Shown here in pieces: positions 8,915 through 17,569 of a stretch of 47,509 bases of DNA. The stretch covers positions 1-47,509 of the forward strand of contig JAJFVC010000070.1 of NCBI GenBank assembly GCA_021372005.1. Direction: 5' to 3'. Position 1 is the stretch's first letter. The number at the start of each line of letters is the position of its first letter. The notes beneath the pieces were generated by a model. It saw nothing but the letters and a program-made list of their open reading frames with translations. It was not told where the DNA came from and made no database searches. The stretch comes from Planctomycetaceae bacterium. GTDB taxonomy: Bacteria; Planctomycetota; Planctomycetia; Pirellulales; Thermoguttaceae. The translations under genes and the position numbers were made by a program.

Positions 8915-11173
8915 CTACAAAGATTTTCGATTCTCTTCCTTCCCTTTCTTCTCGCTTTCTTCTCCCCGCTTCTGTTTTCCTCCTTGTTTCTCCTCTTTCC
9001 CCATTTTTTCTGCCGCTTCTGCGTGCAGGGGTTTCTTTGATTGAGAGGGATCCCACTGTCGAAACCGCACGTTGCCGACTCGAACCAACATGTTGGACGT
9101 CAAATAAGTGTGACATCCGAAATAGAAAGCCGGCAAGGGATGAAACTCCTTGTCACGATGCTCTAAGCAGAAATGGTCATTGACATAGAGTGCGACAAAA
9201 CCGTCGGCAAGCTGGACGCGAAGACGATTCACCGGTTTCAATTTACAGGAAACCCATTCGGTTTTGCCGCCGACCTGCATGCCGGCCTGCTTGCGCTGCG
9301 GGCAGACGAAAAACCGTTGGAAACGCCAATCGGTATCACATTCGGGCGCTTGCTGATCCGAAAGAAATAATCCAAGATTGACAGGAAACCGCTGGAGCAC
9401 CGGCATTTCGACGTCAAACTCGACCTCGAGCGGAAACGGCGGCGTAACGCTGGGACGCGTGAACACCCGACCGGTCGGTCGACGCGTATGTCCGACCGCA
9501 ACGCGAGGGCTCTCCGTCGTCCATGTCGTGCCTGCTATCCCCCAAGTGAGACAATTGGGGCTGAAGTTCTTTTCGTACCATTTTCCCGCATTGAAGGCCA
9601 GGTATCCCTCCACCTCATCGAGCCAAGACCGCGCAAACGCTCTCGACCGTTCGTTGTCGTCGGCCTTGAGAGCTTTCTGGTAAAGGCCTTTTGCTTGCTC
9701 CAATGCCGCTTGAGAAATCGGACTCGGCGCCGCCATCAGCGCGCTCCAGGCCTTGCGTAAATCGTCTGCAGCCCGCCCGCCAAAGGCATAGATTCTCGTA
9801 AGCTCCCATTCGGGATGACTACACCATTGGAACAAAATTTCACGATCGAGGCGGCCGCCCAGTTGATCGACGATTCGTCGGGCCTCGGCGTATTGGCCGG
9901 CGCGTTCGGCCACAATGGCGTGAATCGTTTGGAGCCGGGACTTTCCAGCCAAGGCGCTCGAATCGTCTGCTCGCGACGGATCCTGAGCCATTTTTTCGAG
10001 GACTTGCTTCGCTTGGTCGTAAACTCCCGCTCGCCGCCAAAACTCGCCGTTGTAACCCAATTCGGAATCGATATCGTTGAGAACGTCCAGCAGCTCCAAC
10101 GGCACATTCGTATCGTATCGTTGGGTGTCGGCGCATTGACACCCCCAACGGTACATGATCTCATGACTGCCATGCCACCGCGGACGCAATGCCCATCGCA
10201 TGCAGTCGTATGCCGGCATGTAGTCGATCTCCGCGGCGACGGCCTTGTCAAACCACTCCTGCACGGTTTGTCGGTCGTTCAGCCCCATCGCCACGGGAAT
10301 CATCAAGCTCGCCGGCTCAGGATTTTCCGGATGGAGCTTCAGGGCCTCGGCATATTCATCGGCCGCCTTTTGCAGATTTTCTTCAAACAACTTGTGGTTT
10401 TCCGGCGTAACTTTATACCCCCACTCGCCGCCGCGATGATGCCAAGCGCGCGCCACGAATGCCCGACCCGCCAACAAGTGAACGATCCACGGGTCGGCTT
10501 TCGGTAGTTTGCCGCATGCTTCCGAAATCGCCACGGCGTCCTCCCAGTTCTGACCGCAGTTGTCGTCAATCAGCGGCAACAGTTCGTAAAACAACACGCG
10601 ACGCATTTTCGGGTCGATCGTCGAGTCGCCCAATCGCAAGGCGGCCTGTTCCGCCGCTTCCCGACGAACATGCGACCACGACAAGCCATTGGCAAACCAC
10701 TTGGCGTCGCCGAACAACGTGAACACCCCAAGCCTTTGACATTCCCGAGGATAGCTGTTCCGGCGAAAGCCATTGAGTCCTTCGATCACGGTGACCATGG
10801 CGTCATAAGGCCCCTGGGTGCGCGACAAGGCTTTGGCATAATAGGTCTTGACCAACGGGTCTTGGCAACCCTGTTCGAGCAATTTCTTTCCCAAAGCGGC
10901 CGTGTCCTCGAACCGCGGTCCTCGCGGCTGCGGCAACATATTGAGTTGAACAGCCCGCATGAACTCCTCGGCCTGCGGACGAATGGCTCGTTGGTCTTTT
11001 GTATGAGCTCGATATTGATTGATGTCACGTTGCCAAAGGCTCAATATCTGGCTGGCGGACGACAGCGGCGTGGAAGAGGTTTTCGTCGCCGACGGAATCT
11101 GGTTCTTGCCATCATCGCACCCCAAAAACCAAAACGTCGTCGATAACCACAAACCGATGAATAGGCGACGCAT
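8915..11173 (-). CDS. TPR-containing lipoprotein with C-terminal beta-sandwich region and Lys/Glu tail
   Basis: A 752-residue predicted lipoprotein. From the ATG at 11173 it begins MRRLFIGLW and reaches a lipobox-like FLGC near residue 19, after which the protein would be lipidated. Residues 60-540 are helical with TPR-like spacing (for example YAEALKLHPENPEPASLM), including family-unknown Trp-rich stretches. Residues about 570-700 look like a concanavalin/LamG-type sandwich (FPLEVEFDVEMPVL; VRVGNVRFRQWD), as in many planctomycete surface proteins. The last 40 residues are almost only Lys, Glu, Gly and Arg. They are encoded by a pyrimidine-rich tract on the plus strand, suggesting late expansion of a simple repeat into the reading frame. 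Function unknown. It follows the giant kinase gene on the same strand after 171 bases. Confidence 0.82.
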   Translation of the reverse strand: MRRLFIGLWLSTTFWFLGCDDGKNQIPSATKTSSTPLSSASQILSLWQRDINQYRAHTKDQRAIRPQAEEFMRAVQLNMLPQPRGPRFEDTAALGKKLLEQGCQDPLVKTYYAKALSRTQGPYDAMVTVIEGLNGFRRNSYPRECQRLGVFTLFGDAKWFANGLSWSHVRREAAEQAALRLGDSTIDPKMRRVLFYELLPLIDDNCGQNWEDAVAISEACGKLPKADPWIVHLLAGRAFVARAWHHRGGEWGYKVTPENHKLFEENLQKAADEYAEALKLHPENPEPASLMIPVAMGLNDRQTVQEWFDKAVAAEIDYMPAYDCMRWALRPRWHGSHEIMYRWGCQCADTQRYDTNVPLELLDVLNDIDSELGYNGEFWRRAGVYDQAKQVLEKMAQDPSRADDSSALAGKSRLQTIHAIVAERAGQYAEARRIVDQLGGRLDREILFQWCSHPEWELTRIYAFGGRAADDLRKAWSALMAAPSPISQAALEQAKGLYQKALKADDNERSRAFARSWLDEVEGYLAFNAGKWYEKNFSPNCLTWGIAGTTWTTESPRVAVGHTRRPTGRVFTRPSVTPPFPLEVEFDVEMPVLQRFPVNLGLFLSDQQAPECDTDWRFQRFFVCPQRKQAGMQVGGKTEWVSCKLKPVNRLRVQLADGFVALYVNDHFCLEHRDKEFHPLPAFYFGCHTYLTSNMLVRVGNVRFRQWDPSQSKKPLHAEAAEKMGKEEKQGGKQKRGEESEKKGKEENRKSL
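8931..9010. repeat. Polypyrimidine/polypurine tract, 75 of 80 bases pyrimidine
   Basis: On the plus strand the 80 bases contain only five purines, in irregular CTT, CCT and TTTC runs. The opposite strand encodes the Lys/Glu-rich end of the lipoprotein. It is low-complexity sequence rather than a tandem repeat with a fixed unit. Confidence 0.85.
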
Positions 11174-11254
11174 CGTGAAACACCTTCGAGGAGAAAAAAG
11201 GCCGTTGAAAACCCAATGCACGAATCATAGAGGATTGCGGCGAATTATCCCACC

Positions 11255-11316
11255 CCCTGGTCCATAAACTGTCGGAGACCAGGGACTTTCCTCACTCTGG
11301 TCTCGACCCTGACAGT
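11255..11316. promoter_or_regulatory. Two mutually exclusive hairpins between the giant kinase and lipoprotein genes
   Basis: CCCTGGTC (11255-11262) can pair with GACCAGGG (11277-11284). Alternatively GAGACCAG (11275-11282) pairs with CTGGTCTC (11297-11304), extended by ACTGTC (11268-11273) with GACAGT (11311-11316). The two share the middle strand and cannot form together. There is no T-run on either strand, so it is not a standard intrinsic terminator. It could be an mRNA switch, an operator or a processing site between the minus-strand genes. Confidence 0.5.
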
Positions 11317-11344
11317 CTAACAAAGTACCGCCGCCCAGCGGGCA

Positions 11345-14300
11345 TCAACGAAAAAATCGGTCGAAATCGTCCGGCTCGATGTGTTCGCCGCCATTTCGGG
11401 TAAGAAGGGCTTTGAGGACTTTCGGCTCAATCGACGAGGAAACGAAACGAACGGAACCATCGGCTAATCCCGCCAAAAAACCGTCGGGCCACAGACCGAA
11501 GAGCCCTTGGTTGGGATTTTGAAGGTTGTAGGGGATGTCGTCCGGTTTCGTCCAGACAACCGCCTGCGCATCGGGAACTTCCACCGTCATGATGGTGTTC
11601 GACGTGCCGTCACGAACGTCCCCGAAACCGATCCCCTTCGCGCCGGAAAAGATGGTGTTTGCACCACGAACCGTGAGATAGTTGGTCTTCCATGAGTCCG
11701 AAACCGAACTGCGGGGGCTTCGATAGACGTCCGGCATTTTCGCAATCAACCGTTTATTGTGCGGACTGTCCCATGGTTCGTCGAGATGAAACTGCTTGAA
11801 CAGTTCGTTTTGCTCTAGATAGGGCAAGATGAGCACTCGCCAACTGAGCAAGGGTTTGCCATCCTTGCCGGCGACATAGGCTGGTGGAAAAGTGACCTGG
11901 TGCGACGAAGCATACCCATGGATCGCTAAGTTGATCGTCTTCAAACGGTTCATCGAATCCATGCGATGCGAGTCCGATTTCTTCGGACGCGCCGGCTGCA
12001 ACTTGAGTCGACAAGCCGGCAGCGTTCCGGCGTTCAGCACATCGGCGATCTCTTGGGCCTGCTGCTGTGTGAATATGCCGGTGATCTGTCCTTTTTCACG
12101 AATGACGCTCATAATGAAGGGCGCCGACCACTGTTCGCCGTCCAAAATAATGCCAAGCCTGTAGGCAAAGCCGGTCTGCTTGTCGGGCAGATGGTCACTG
12201 GTCAGCTTGGCGAGCAGCTTTCCGCCGGCGTCGTTCAAGGTGAAACCAATGCAAGGTCGTCCGTTGTGGTCGCGTTGGACCTCGGCCTTCGTAAGATACG
12301 CGCCCGTGACGTTGTAGGGGTCCGCAATCACAAGAACTTCCAACACTTTTTCCTGTGCTCGCCTCTTGAGGCGTTGAGCGGCGTCAAAACGGTCGAGACG
12401 TTGGTCCTCGCCATCTCGCACTGGCGCCCACCAGGCCAACAGGTTGCCCGAAGCGTCGCGGATCTCCGACTGGTCCGTCTCCTTTTCGGCCCGCTCGACG
12501 AGCGCCTTGTTCTGACGAGCAGACGCCAAAATGCGAAACTCCAACGTGCCAGGGCTGGCCAACAATCGTTCAACCCGTTTCCGATCCGCAGCGTCGGGCC
12601 GCATCAGCGTCACCTCGATCCGCCGATCGTCCAATTTCCGAACCTGGGCGAGTTTTTTCGATCCCGCATTGAGCCGCAAGTCCATGACTTTCAGGAGCTT
12701 GTCCGTATCGGAAGCTGACGCACCAGCCGATGTGGAACTCGGTTCGACTTCATAAACCAAAACCGCACCGGACGGCGATAGACCGTTCGTGGACGGCTTT
12801 TTTGCCCCTTGCTCAAAATGATTTTTTTTCGCCGCCTGAGCTGTCTTTCTTTCGCCCGTTTTGCCCGAAGAATCCTGTGTGCGTGGACGCGACGGCACAC
12901 GCCCGCCGGGAACCATCTCGCCATTGGCCCAACCGGCAAGCGTCACGGAAACCGCGGGCTTGCTTACGACCTCTCGCAATTTCTTTTGAATCGCTTTTTC
13001 GGCGTCCTTCAACGTAAGGCCCTTGACGACAACTCGTTCATAGAGGGGCCCCAACGCCAATGTGCCGGCTGGTTCCACCAAATAAATGTCGTGAATCGGC
13101 CCGTCCGGCGCCGTCCCTGCCGCATCGACAAACAGCAAATCGCCGACGTCGATCCTGTACGAATCTGTAGGCGGCGTGGTCTCTCGCCATTCCGCGCCCG
13201 GCAGCTTGCCTCGCGTCGGCAACGTGATCTGAACAGCCGGTTTTCTTAAAACTCGTTGGAGTTGTCTCCTAACCGTCCTTTCCGCCGCTTCAAAGCTCAT
13301 CCCTTTCACTTTCGCGCGACCGTAGGCCGGCCCCAGAGCGATCGAGCCTCCGGTCTCCACCAAGAAAAACCCGTCGATCGGCTGATCGAAGAACGCCCCG
13401 ACGACGTGCACTTGAAGCACATCCATCGGCTCGATTTCGTACGGCGACCGCGTAAACACGACTTTTCGCCAAGCCGCTCCCCGCCGGGCCAACGTCACTT
13501 GAACGTCGGCTTGGGGAAGCGTTTTGTGGAGTTGTTTTGCAACGGTCGCTTCGGCCTGCTCCATCGTCAATCCCTGGACGTTCACCCGACCGTACAATGG
13601 CCCCAAAGCGACGTTGCCGTCCGGCTCAACCAAATAAAAACCGTCGATCGGCTGATCGATCATGGTGCCCATCACACGGATTTGAAGCACATCCAGCGGT
13701 CGAACGGTCGTCAAGGCGTCCATGGTCGCCGGAAATTCGGCGTTCTTGCCGGCTTTTGCCTTTTGTTCGGCGTCCTGCAGTTCCGCTTGAGCCACCTCAC
13801 GAGCAAGTTTTGCCTTTTCACGGTCCAGGGGCGTCGCACGGTAGCCGGACACACCGCCGAAATCACGAGGAATAGGTTTGGTTGATTCTACCATCGCTGT
13901 CACAAGCAATGCCATCGCCACTAATAAGAGACAGCCGGATCCAATCACCGCAATTTTGGCTGCGCGCAATTTCCAACTGACGAAACCCAAGATGAAAGCC
14001 GCCAACTCCATGGCAAAAGAAATCGGAAAAACCATGCGCCGGGCTAGGCCAGCAATCGTAACGATCACCCCGGCCGATGGCAACGCGGCGAGAAACAAGA
14101 CCAATGCAACGATGGCAAGAATTCGTTGCGTGGAGGTGACGGATACATTTGTGTCACCGGACTTCCTGCGGCTATTCTGCACAAACGCATTTCTCGTGTC
14201 TGGATTGCTTAACACGACCAGCGCCCAGATACCGATGGGTAGGCCGATCAGATTGCTTGGCGAAACAATGATGGCAAGGATGCTGGCTGTGATGGCCAGA

Positions 14301-15640
14301 CCATAGGCTTGCAGCCGCTCCATCTTCAAGGCGGCAAAAATCATCATCATGCCGCATAGAAACGCGATCGCCACTATAATCGGAAGATGACTCACGCCCA
14401 CCGCATAGGATGCGTCATTGGAATGCAAAGAATAGTTTGCGCTGCCAATGGCGACTCCCGTGAGGACAACCCAGTTCAAAATCCCAGTAACCAGCAGCCC
14501 AATGGCCGGGCCATGCACCTGTCGCTTGGCCTCAACCATGGGATCCGTCCGCTGGGCGTCACCGGCTTGGTCTACGGCAAACTCCGCCGGCGTTGCGACG
14601 ATACTCTCCACTTGCGTTTTGATTTCGCTGGCTTGCTGATAGCGACGCTCCGGCTCTTTCTCCAAGGCCCGCAACACCACTTCGTCGAGCCGCACGTCGA
14701 TCTGCACCTTTCTCGACGGCGGGGCAAAACGGCCAATCGGCAACTCGCCGGTGAGCATCTGGTAAAACACGACGCCCAATGAATAGATGTCGGCGCGATG
14801 ATCCACCTGCAGCGGATGCTCGATCTGTTCGGGCGCCATGTACTGCGGCGTACCAACGATCTGGCCCGTGCTGGTCAGCGTCAGCCCCTTCGCCTCCTTA
14901 CCGACCAGTTTGGCGATGCCGAAATCGGCAATCTTGACTCGGCCGTCTTTGTCCAGCAGCACGTTTTCGGGCTTGATGTCGCGGTGGACTACGCCGTGGT
15001 TGTGGGCATACTGAAGCGCCTCGCAGATCTGCGGCACGATGGCCAACGCCTCTTCGGGCTGCAACTTGCCGGTCTCCATCAGTCGCCGAAGGTTCAAACC
15101 GTCGACATACTCCATGATGAAGTAGTAGAGAGGCGATGTAGGCGCAGGCGACGGGGGCGCGGGAGACGGAGGAGCGCTGGCCTCACCCTGGCTCTCTCCC
15201 GGAGGAAGAGAGGACGACTCGCCGGCCACCGGTCCTACCGCCGTCTGGCCGAAATCGTAAACCGCCACAATGTGCGGATGGCTGAGCATGGCCATCGCCC
15301 GGGCTTCACGAGCAAACCGCTTGGCGAAGGCCTCGTCCTGACCGACCCTAGGCGCGAGGATTTTGAGCGCCACCAATCGGTCAAGTCGTTTTTGCCGGGC
15401 CTTGTAGACCACGCCCATGCCGCCGCGGCCGACAAGCTCCAAAATTTCGAGGTCGGGAAATTGGGCCGCGATCTGTTCGGGCGTGGGCGTCGGGCAATAA
15501 GGACCCGTTGGATGACTCGACGGATCCACCCCCGTTTGGCTTTCGAGCCCCCACTTCAGCAAGCACCCGGGACAGAGCCCCTGCGGCGAATCGACCGGCA
15601 ACACGGCCCCACACTGTGCGCATTGGCGTTGGTCGCTCAT
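11345..15640 (-). CDS. Giant serine/threonine kinase fused to three polysaccharide-export-like repeats, SecD-like head and DUF1559
   Basis: About 1431 residues, in order: a four-cysteine zinc ribbon (C7, C10, C23, C26); a protein kinase (about 65-350) with GRGGMGVVYKA, ALKIL, HRDIKPENVLLD and DFGIAKL intact and a Pro/Ser-rich insert near 137-170; six or more membrane segments (about 380-590); three repeats of about 90 residues near 645-720, 733-810 and 827-902, each with a PxDVL(Q)- or VGDLLF-like start, (Q)PI(D)G(F)(Y/F)LVE and (V)ALGPLYGRV, as in the Poly_export/Wza family; a region (960-1220) ending FTQQQAQEIADVLNAGTLPA that matches the SecD periplasmic head; and a DUF1559 domain (1228-end, GDVRDGTSNTIM, LADGSVRFVSSSI). 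ATG 15640 has GGGA at a proper distance; ATG 15646 is an alternative. An ECF sigma gene precedes it by 76 bases. It is probably a membrane signalling kinase with a very large outside part. Confidence 0.9.
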   Translation of the reverse strand: MSDQRQCAQCGAVLPVDSPQGLCPGCLLKWGLESQTGVDPSSHPTGPYCPTPTPEQIAAQFPDLEILELVGRGGMGVVYKARQKRLDRLVALKILAPRVGQDEAFAKRFAREARAMAMLSHPHIVAVYDFGQTAVGPVAGESSSLPPGESQGEASAPPSPAPPSPAPTSPLYYFIMEYVDGLNLRRLMETGKLQPEEALAIVPQICEALQYAHNHGVVHRDIKPENVLLDKDGRVKIADFGIAKLVGKEAKGLTLTSTGQIVGTPQYMAPEQIEHPLQVDHRADIYSLGVVFYQMLTGELPIGRFAPPSRKVQIDVRLDEVVLRALEKEPERRYQQASEIKTQVESIVATPAEFAVDQAGDAQRTDPMVEAKRQVHGPAIGLLVTGILNWVVLTGVAIGSANYSLHSNDASYAVGVSHLPIIVAIAFLCGMMMIFAALKMERLQAYGLAITASILAIIVSPSNLIGLPIGIWALVVLSNPDTRNAFVQNSRRKSGDTNVSVTSTQRILAIVALVLFLAALPSAGVIVTIAGLARRMVFPISFAMELAAFILGFVSWKLRAAKIAVIGSGCLLLVAMALLVTAMVESTKPIPRDFGGVSGYRATPLDREKAKLAREVAQAELQDAEQKAKAGKNAEFPATMDALTTVRPLDVLQIRVMGTMIDQPIDGFYLVEPDGNVALGPLYGRVNVQGLTMEQAEATVAKQLHKTLPQADVQVTLARRGAAWRKVVFTRSPYEIEPMDVLQVHVVGAFFDQPIDGFFLVETGGSIALGPAYGRAKVKGMSFEAAERTVRRQLQRVLRKPAVQITLPTRGKLPGAEWRETTPPTDSYRIDVGDLLFVDAAGTAPDGPIHDIYLVEPAGTLALGPLYERVVVKGLTLKDAEKAIQKKLREVVSKPAVSVTLAGWANGEMVPGGRVPSRPRTQDSSGKTGERKTAQAAKKNHFEQGAKKPSTNGLSPSGAVLVYEVEPSSTSAGASASDTDKLLKVMDLRLNAGSKKLAQVRKLDDRRIEVTLMRPDAADRKRVERLLASPGTLEFRILASARQNKALVERAEKETDQSEIRDASGNLLAWWAPVRDGEDQRLDRFDAAQRLKRRAQEKVLEVLVIADPYNVTGAYLTKAEVQRDHNGRPCIGFTLNDAGGKLLAKLTSDHLPDKQTGFAYRLGIILDGEQWSAPFIMSVIREKGQITGIFTQQQAQEIADVLNAGTLPACRLKLQPARPKKSDSHRMDSMNRLKTINLAIHGYASSHQVTFPPAYVAGKDGKPLLSWRVLILPYLEQNELFKQFHLDEPWDSPHNKRLIAKMPDVYRSPRSSVSDSWKTNYLTVRGANTIFSGAKGIGFGDVRDGTSNTIMTVEVPDAQAVVWTKPDDIPYNLQNPNQGLFGLWPDGFLAGLADGSVRFVSSSIEPKVLKALLTRNGGEHIEPDDFDRFFR

Positions 15641-15716
15641 GGTCATCGTCCCGTCCGTTTGGTGTCCATTCTTCTATGAAGCAAATGGACGAAAAAGTTA
15701 CACGAAGAGTTAGCGA

Positions 15717-16463
15717 TTAAAGACAAGTGAAAAGGTAACGGATTTCTTCTTCGACGTCTTCCGAACTGGCGACCGTCTGGGCGATCTCGTCCCGCAGCAG
15801 CTCTCGGTAGCGTTGACGGAGCCGATGAGCGGCCACCCGAACGGCTCCTTCGGTCATGCCCAGCTTTCCGGCCGTTGTGGCGTATCCGACCGCCTGACCG
15901 CCGGTCAGATGCCCCTTCAAAGCGTCAAACAACGCCGCTTTGCCGCGGGCGGCCATTTCGGTCTGCAATCGCGTCAAAACCTGCGACAACAGAGTCAGAG
16001 CCCATTGTTGCTCGAAAATGCGTTCGGGCGTCCGTGTGTCGGCCAGCTCTCGACCATAGCGGTCTTCAAAACCGTCCAGCGCGTCCAGCGACACAAACTG
16101 CTGCAATCCGCCGCGTTTTTGGGCCCGGAGGCGATCGTATTGGTTCGCCATAAAATGCTTAAGGGCTGCGATCAAAAACGTGCGAAAACGCCCCTTGTTG
16201 GCGTCGGCCGCCGCCAAAAAATGCTTATCCAACAGTCGAACGAAGAACTCCTGCGTGAGATCCTGAGCGTCTTGGGCCGAGCGGCCGCTCCGACGCACAA
16301 AGACGTAAAGCGGAAACCAGTAGTTTTCGCACAAAATGGCCAGCGATCGCCGAGCTTCGGGCGACCGTCCAGCTCCGGCCCGAACCACCAAGCTCCAATG
16401 AGTCGTGGCAAATCGGTCCTCGCGCGCCGGCAACCGTGCGAGCTTGCTGTGATGAGTGGCCAT
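15717..16463 (-). CDS. Planctomycete-type ECF RNA polymerase sigma factor
   Basis: A 248-residue ECF sigma factor. Region 2 holds QDLTQEFFVRLLDKHFLAAA and GRFRTFLIAALKHFMANQYD, a form found in a planctomycete-rich ECF group; region 4 is GMTEGAVRVAAHRLRQRYRE. The start at ATG 16463 (MATHHSKLAR) fits the family; the frame stays open 30 codons further upstream but that part has no family character. It is followed on the same strand by the giant kinase, the usual pairing of a sigma factor with a serine/threonine kinase that controls it. No anti-sigma gene is seen. Confidence 0.93.
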   Translation of the reverse strand: MATHHSKLARLPAREDRFATTHWSLVVRAGAGRSPEARRSLAILCENYWFPLYVFVRRSGRSAQDAQDLTQEFFVRLLDKHFLAAADANKGRFRTFLIAALKHFMANQYDRLRAQKRGGLQQFVSLDALDGFEDRYGRELADTRTPERIFEQQWALTLLSQVLTRLQTEMAARGKAALFDALKGHLTGGQAVGYATTAGKLGMTEGAVRVAAHRLRQRYRELLRDEIAQTVASSEDVEEEIRYLFTCL

Positions 16464-16574
16464 AAAACCCCATTGTAGAACGGCAGCGCCCGGGTCACAA
16501 TCAAGGAGTCTGGAATCCCGACGGAAGACCCCATCTAGAGAATAAAAGAACACCCCTCCTGAGTGCAGGCATCA

Positions 16575-16603
16575 TTGACCGGTTGGAGGCGTCGAATTAA
16601 ACT
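16575..16603 (+). promoter_or_regulatory. Sigma-70-like promoter upstream of hisF
   Basis: TTGACC (16575-16580), a 17-base spacer and TAAACT (16598-16603) match the -35/-10 consensus well. The site lies in the 251-base divergent gap before hisF, 111 bases from its start codon. Confidence 0.6.
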
Positions 16604-16714
16604 GTAGGGAATCGACTTGCGCGATCTTGGGCCTGAACACAAGAAACCTTGACGGCGTCTTTGGCAGAGGACGTGGACGGACTTTAGCAAGTCCCAAGGT
16701 CACAACGGTTAATT

Positions 16715-17503
16715 ATGTTTGCGAAACGGGTGATTCCGTGCCTCGATGTGAATCGAGGCCGCGTGGTGAAAGGCACGAACTTCCTCAATCTCCGCGACGC
16801 CGGAGACCCGGTGGAGGTTGCCCGACGGTACGAAGAAGAGGGGGCCGACGAGCTGGTCTTCCTCGACATCACCGCCAGCCACGAGGGACGCGACATCATG
16901 CTCGACGTGGTCCGCCGGACTGCCGAGGTGATTTTCATGCCCCTGACGGTCGGCGGAGGGATTCGGACGATCGACGACATTCGCGCATTGCTGAAAGCCG
17001 GCTGCGACAAGGTGTCGATCAACTCGGCGGCGTGCCGCGATCCCGACTTCGTCCGCGAGGCCGCCCGGCGATTCGGAAGTCAGTGCATCGTCGTGAACAT
17101 CGACCCGAAGCGAGTCTTGCGAGACGGAAAGGAATTTTGGGAGGTGCACATCAACGGCGGCCGCATCGGCACCGGTCGTGAGGCCGTCGCGTGGGCCCGT
17201 GAAGTCGAGCGGCTCGGCGCCGGCGAAATCGTGCTGACCTCGATGGACGCCGACGGCACTTGCGACGGCTACGACCTGGAGATCACTCGGGCCGTGACCG
17301 ACGCGGTTTCGATTCCGGTGGTGGCCAGCGGAGGCGCCGGATGTCCGGAACACTTGGCCGACGCGATCCAACGGGGCGGAGCGGACGCGGCGTTGGCCGC
17401 CAGCATTTTCCATTTTGGGCAATATACGATCGAAGAAACCAAACGGGTCATGCAAGCCCGCGGCATCCCCGTCCGGCTGAAACACTCAACCAACGCGGCT
17501 TAA
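16715..17503 (+). CDS. hisF: Imidazole glycerol phosphate synthase subunit HisF
   Basis: A 262-residue (beta/alpha)8 barrel, the cyclase half of IGP synthase. It uses the ammonia made by HisH to turn PRFAR into IGP and AICAR in histidine synthesis. Seen: [16 protein letters not shown] with catalytic Asp11, the phosphate-binding [16 protein letters not shown], and D130-equivalent VVNIDPKRV, then TSMDADGT and VVASGGAG. Full length and intact. No hisH or other his gene is near; instead the type IV pilus-type ATPase gene follows by 66 bases on the same strand. Confidence 0.98.
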   Translation: MFAKRVIPCLDVNRGRVVKGTNFLNLRDAGDPVEVARRYEEEGADELVFLDITASHEGRDIMLDVVRRTAEVIFMPLTVGGGIRTIDDIRALLKAGCDKVSINSAACRDPDFVREAARRFGSQCIVVNIDPKRVLRDGKEFWEVHINGGRIGTGREAVAWAREVERLGAGEIVLTSMDADGTCDGYDLEITRAVTDAVSIPVVASGGAGCPEHLADAIQRGGADAALAASIFHFGQYTIEETKRVMQARGIPVRLKHSTNAA

Positions 17504-17569
17504 AAACCCTAAAACGCAAGCGGTTTCCTCCCTGACCGCTGACTGCAAACAACCGATCACGGCGTTCCT

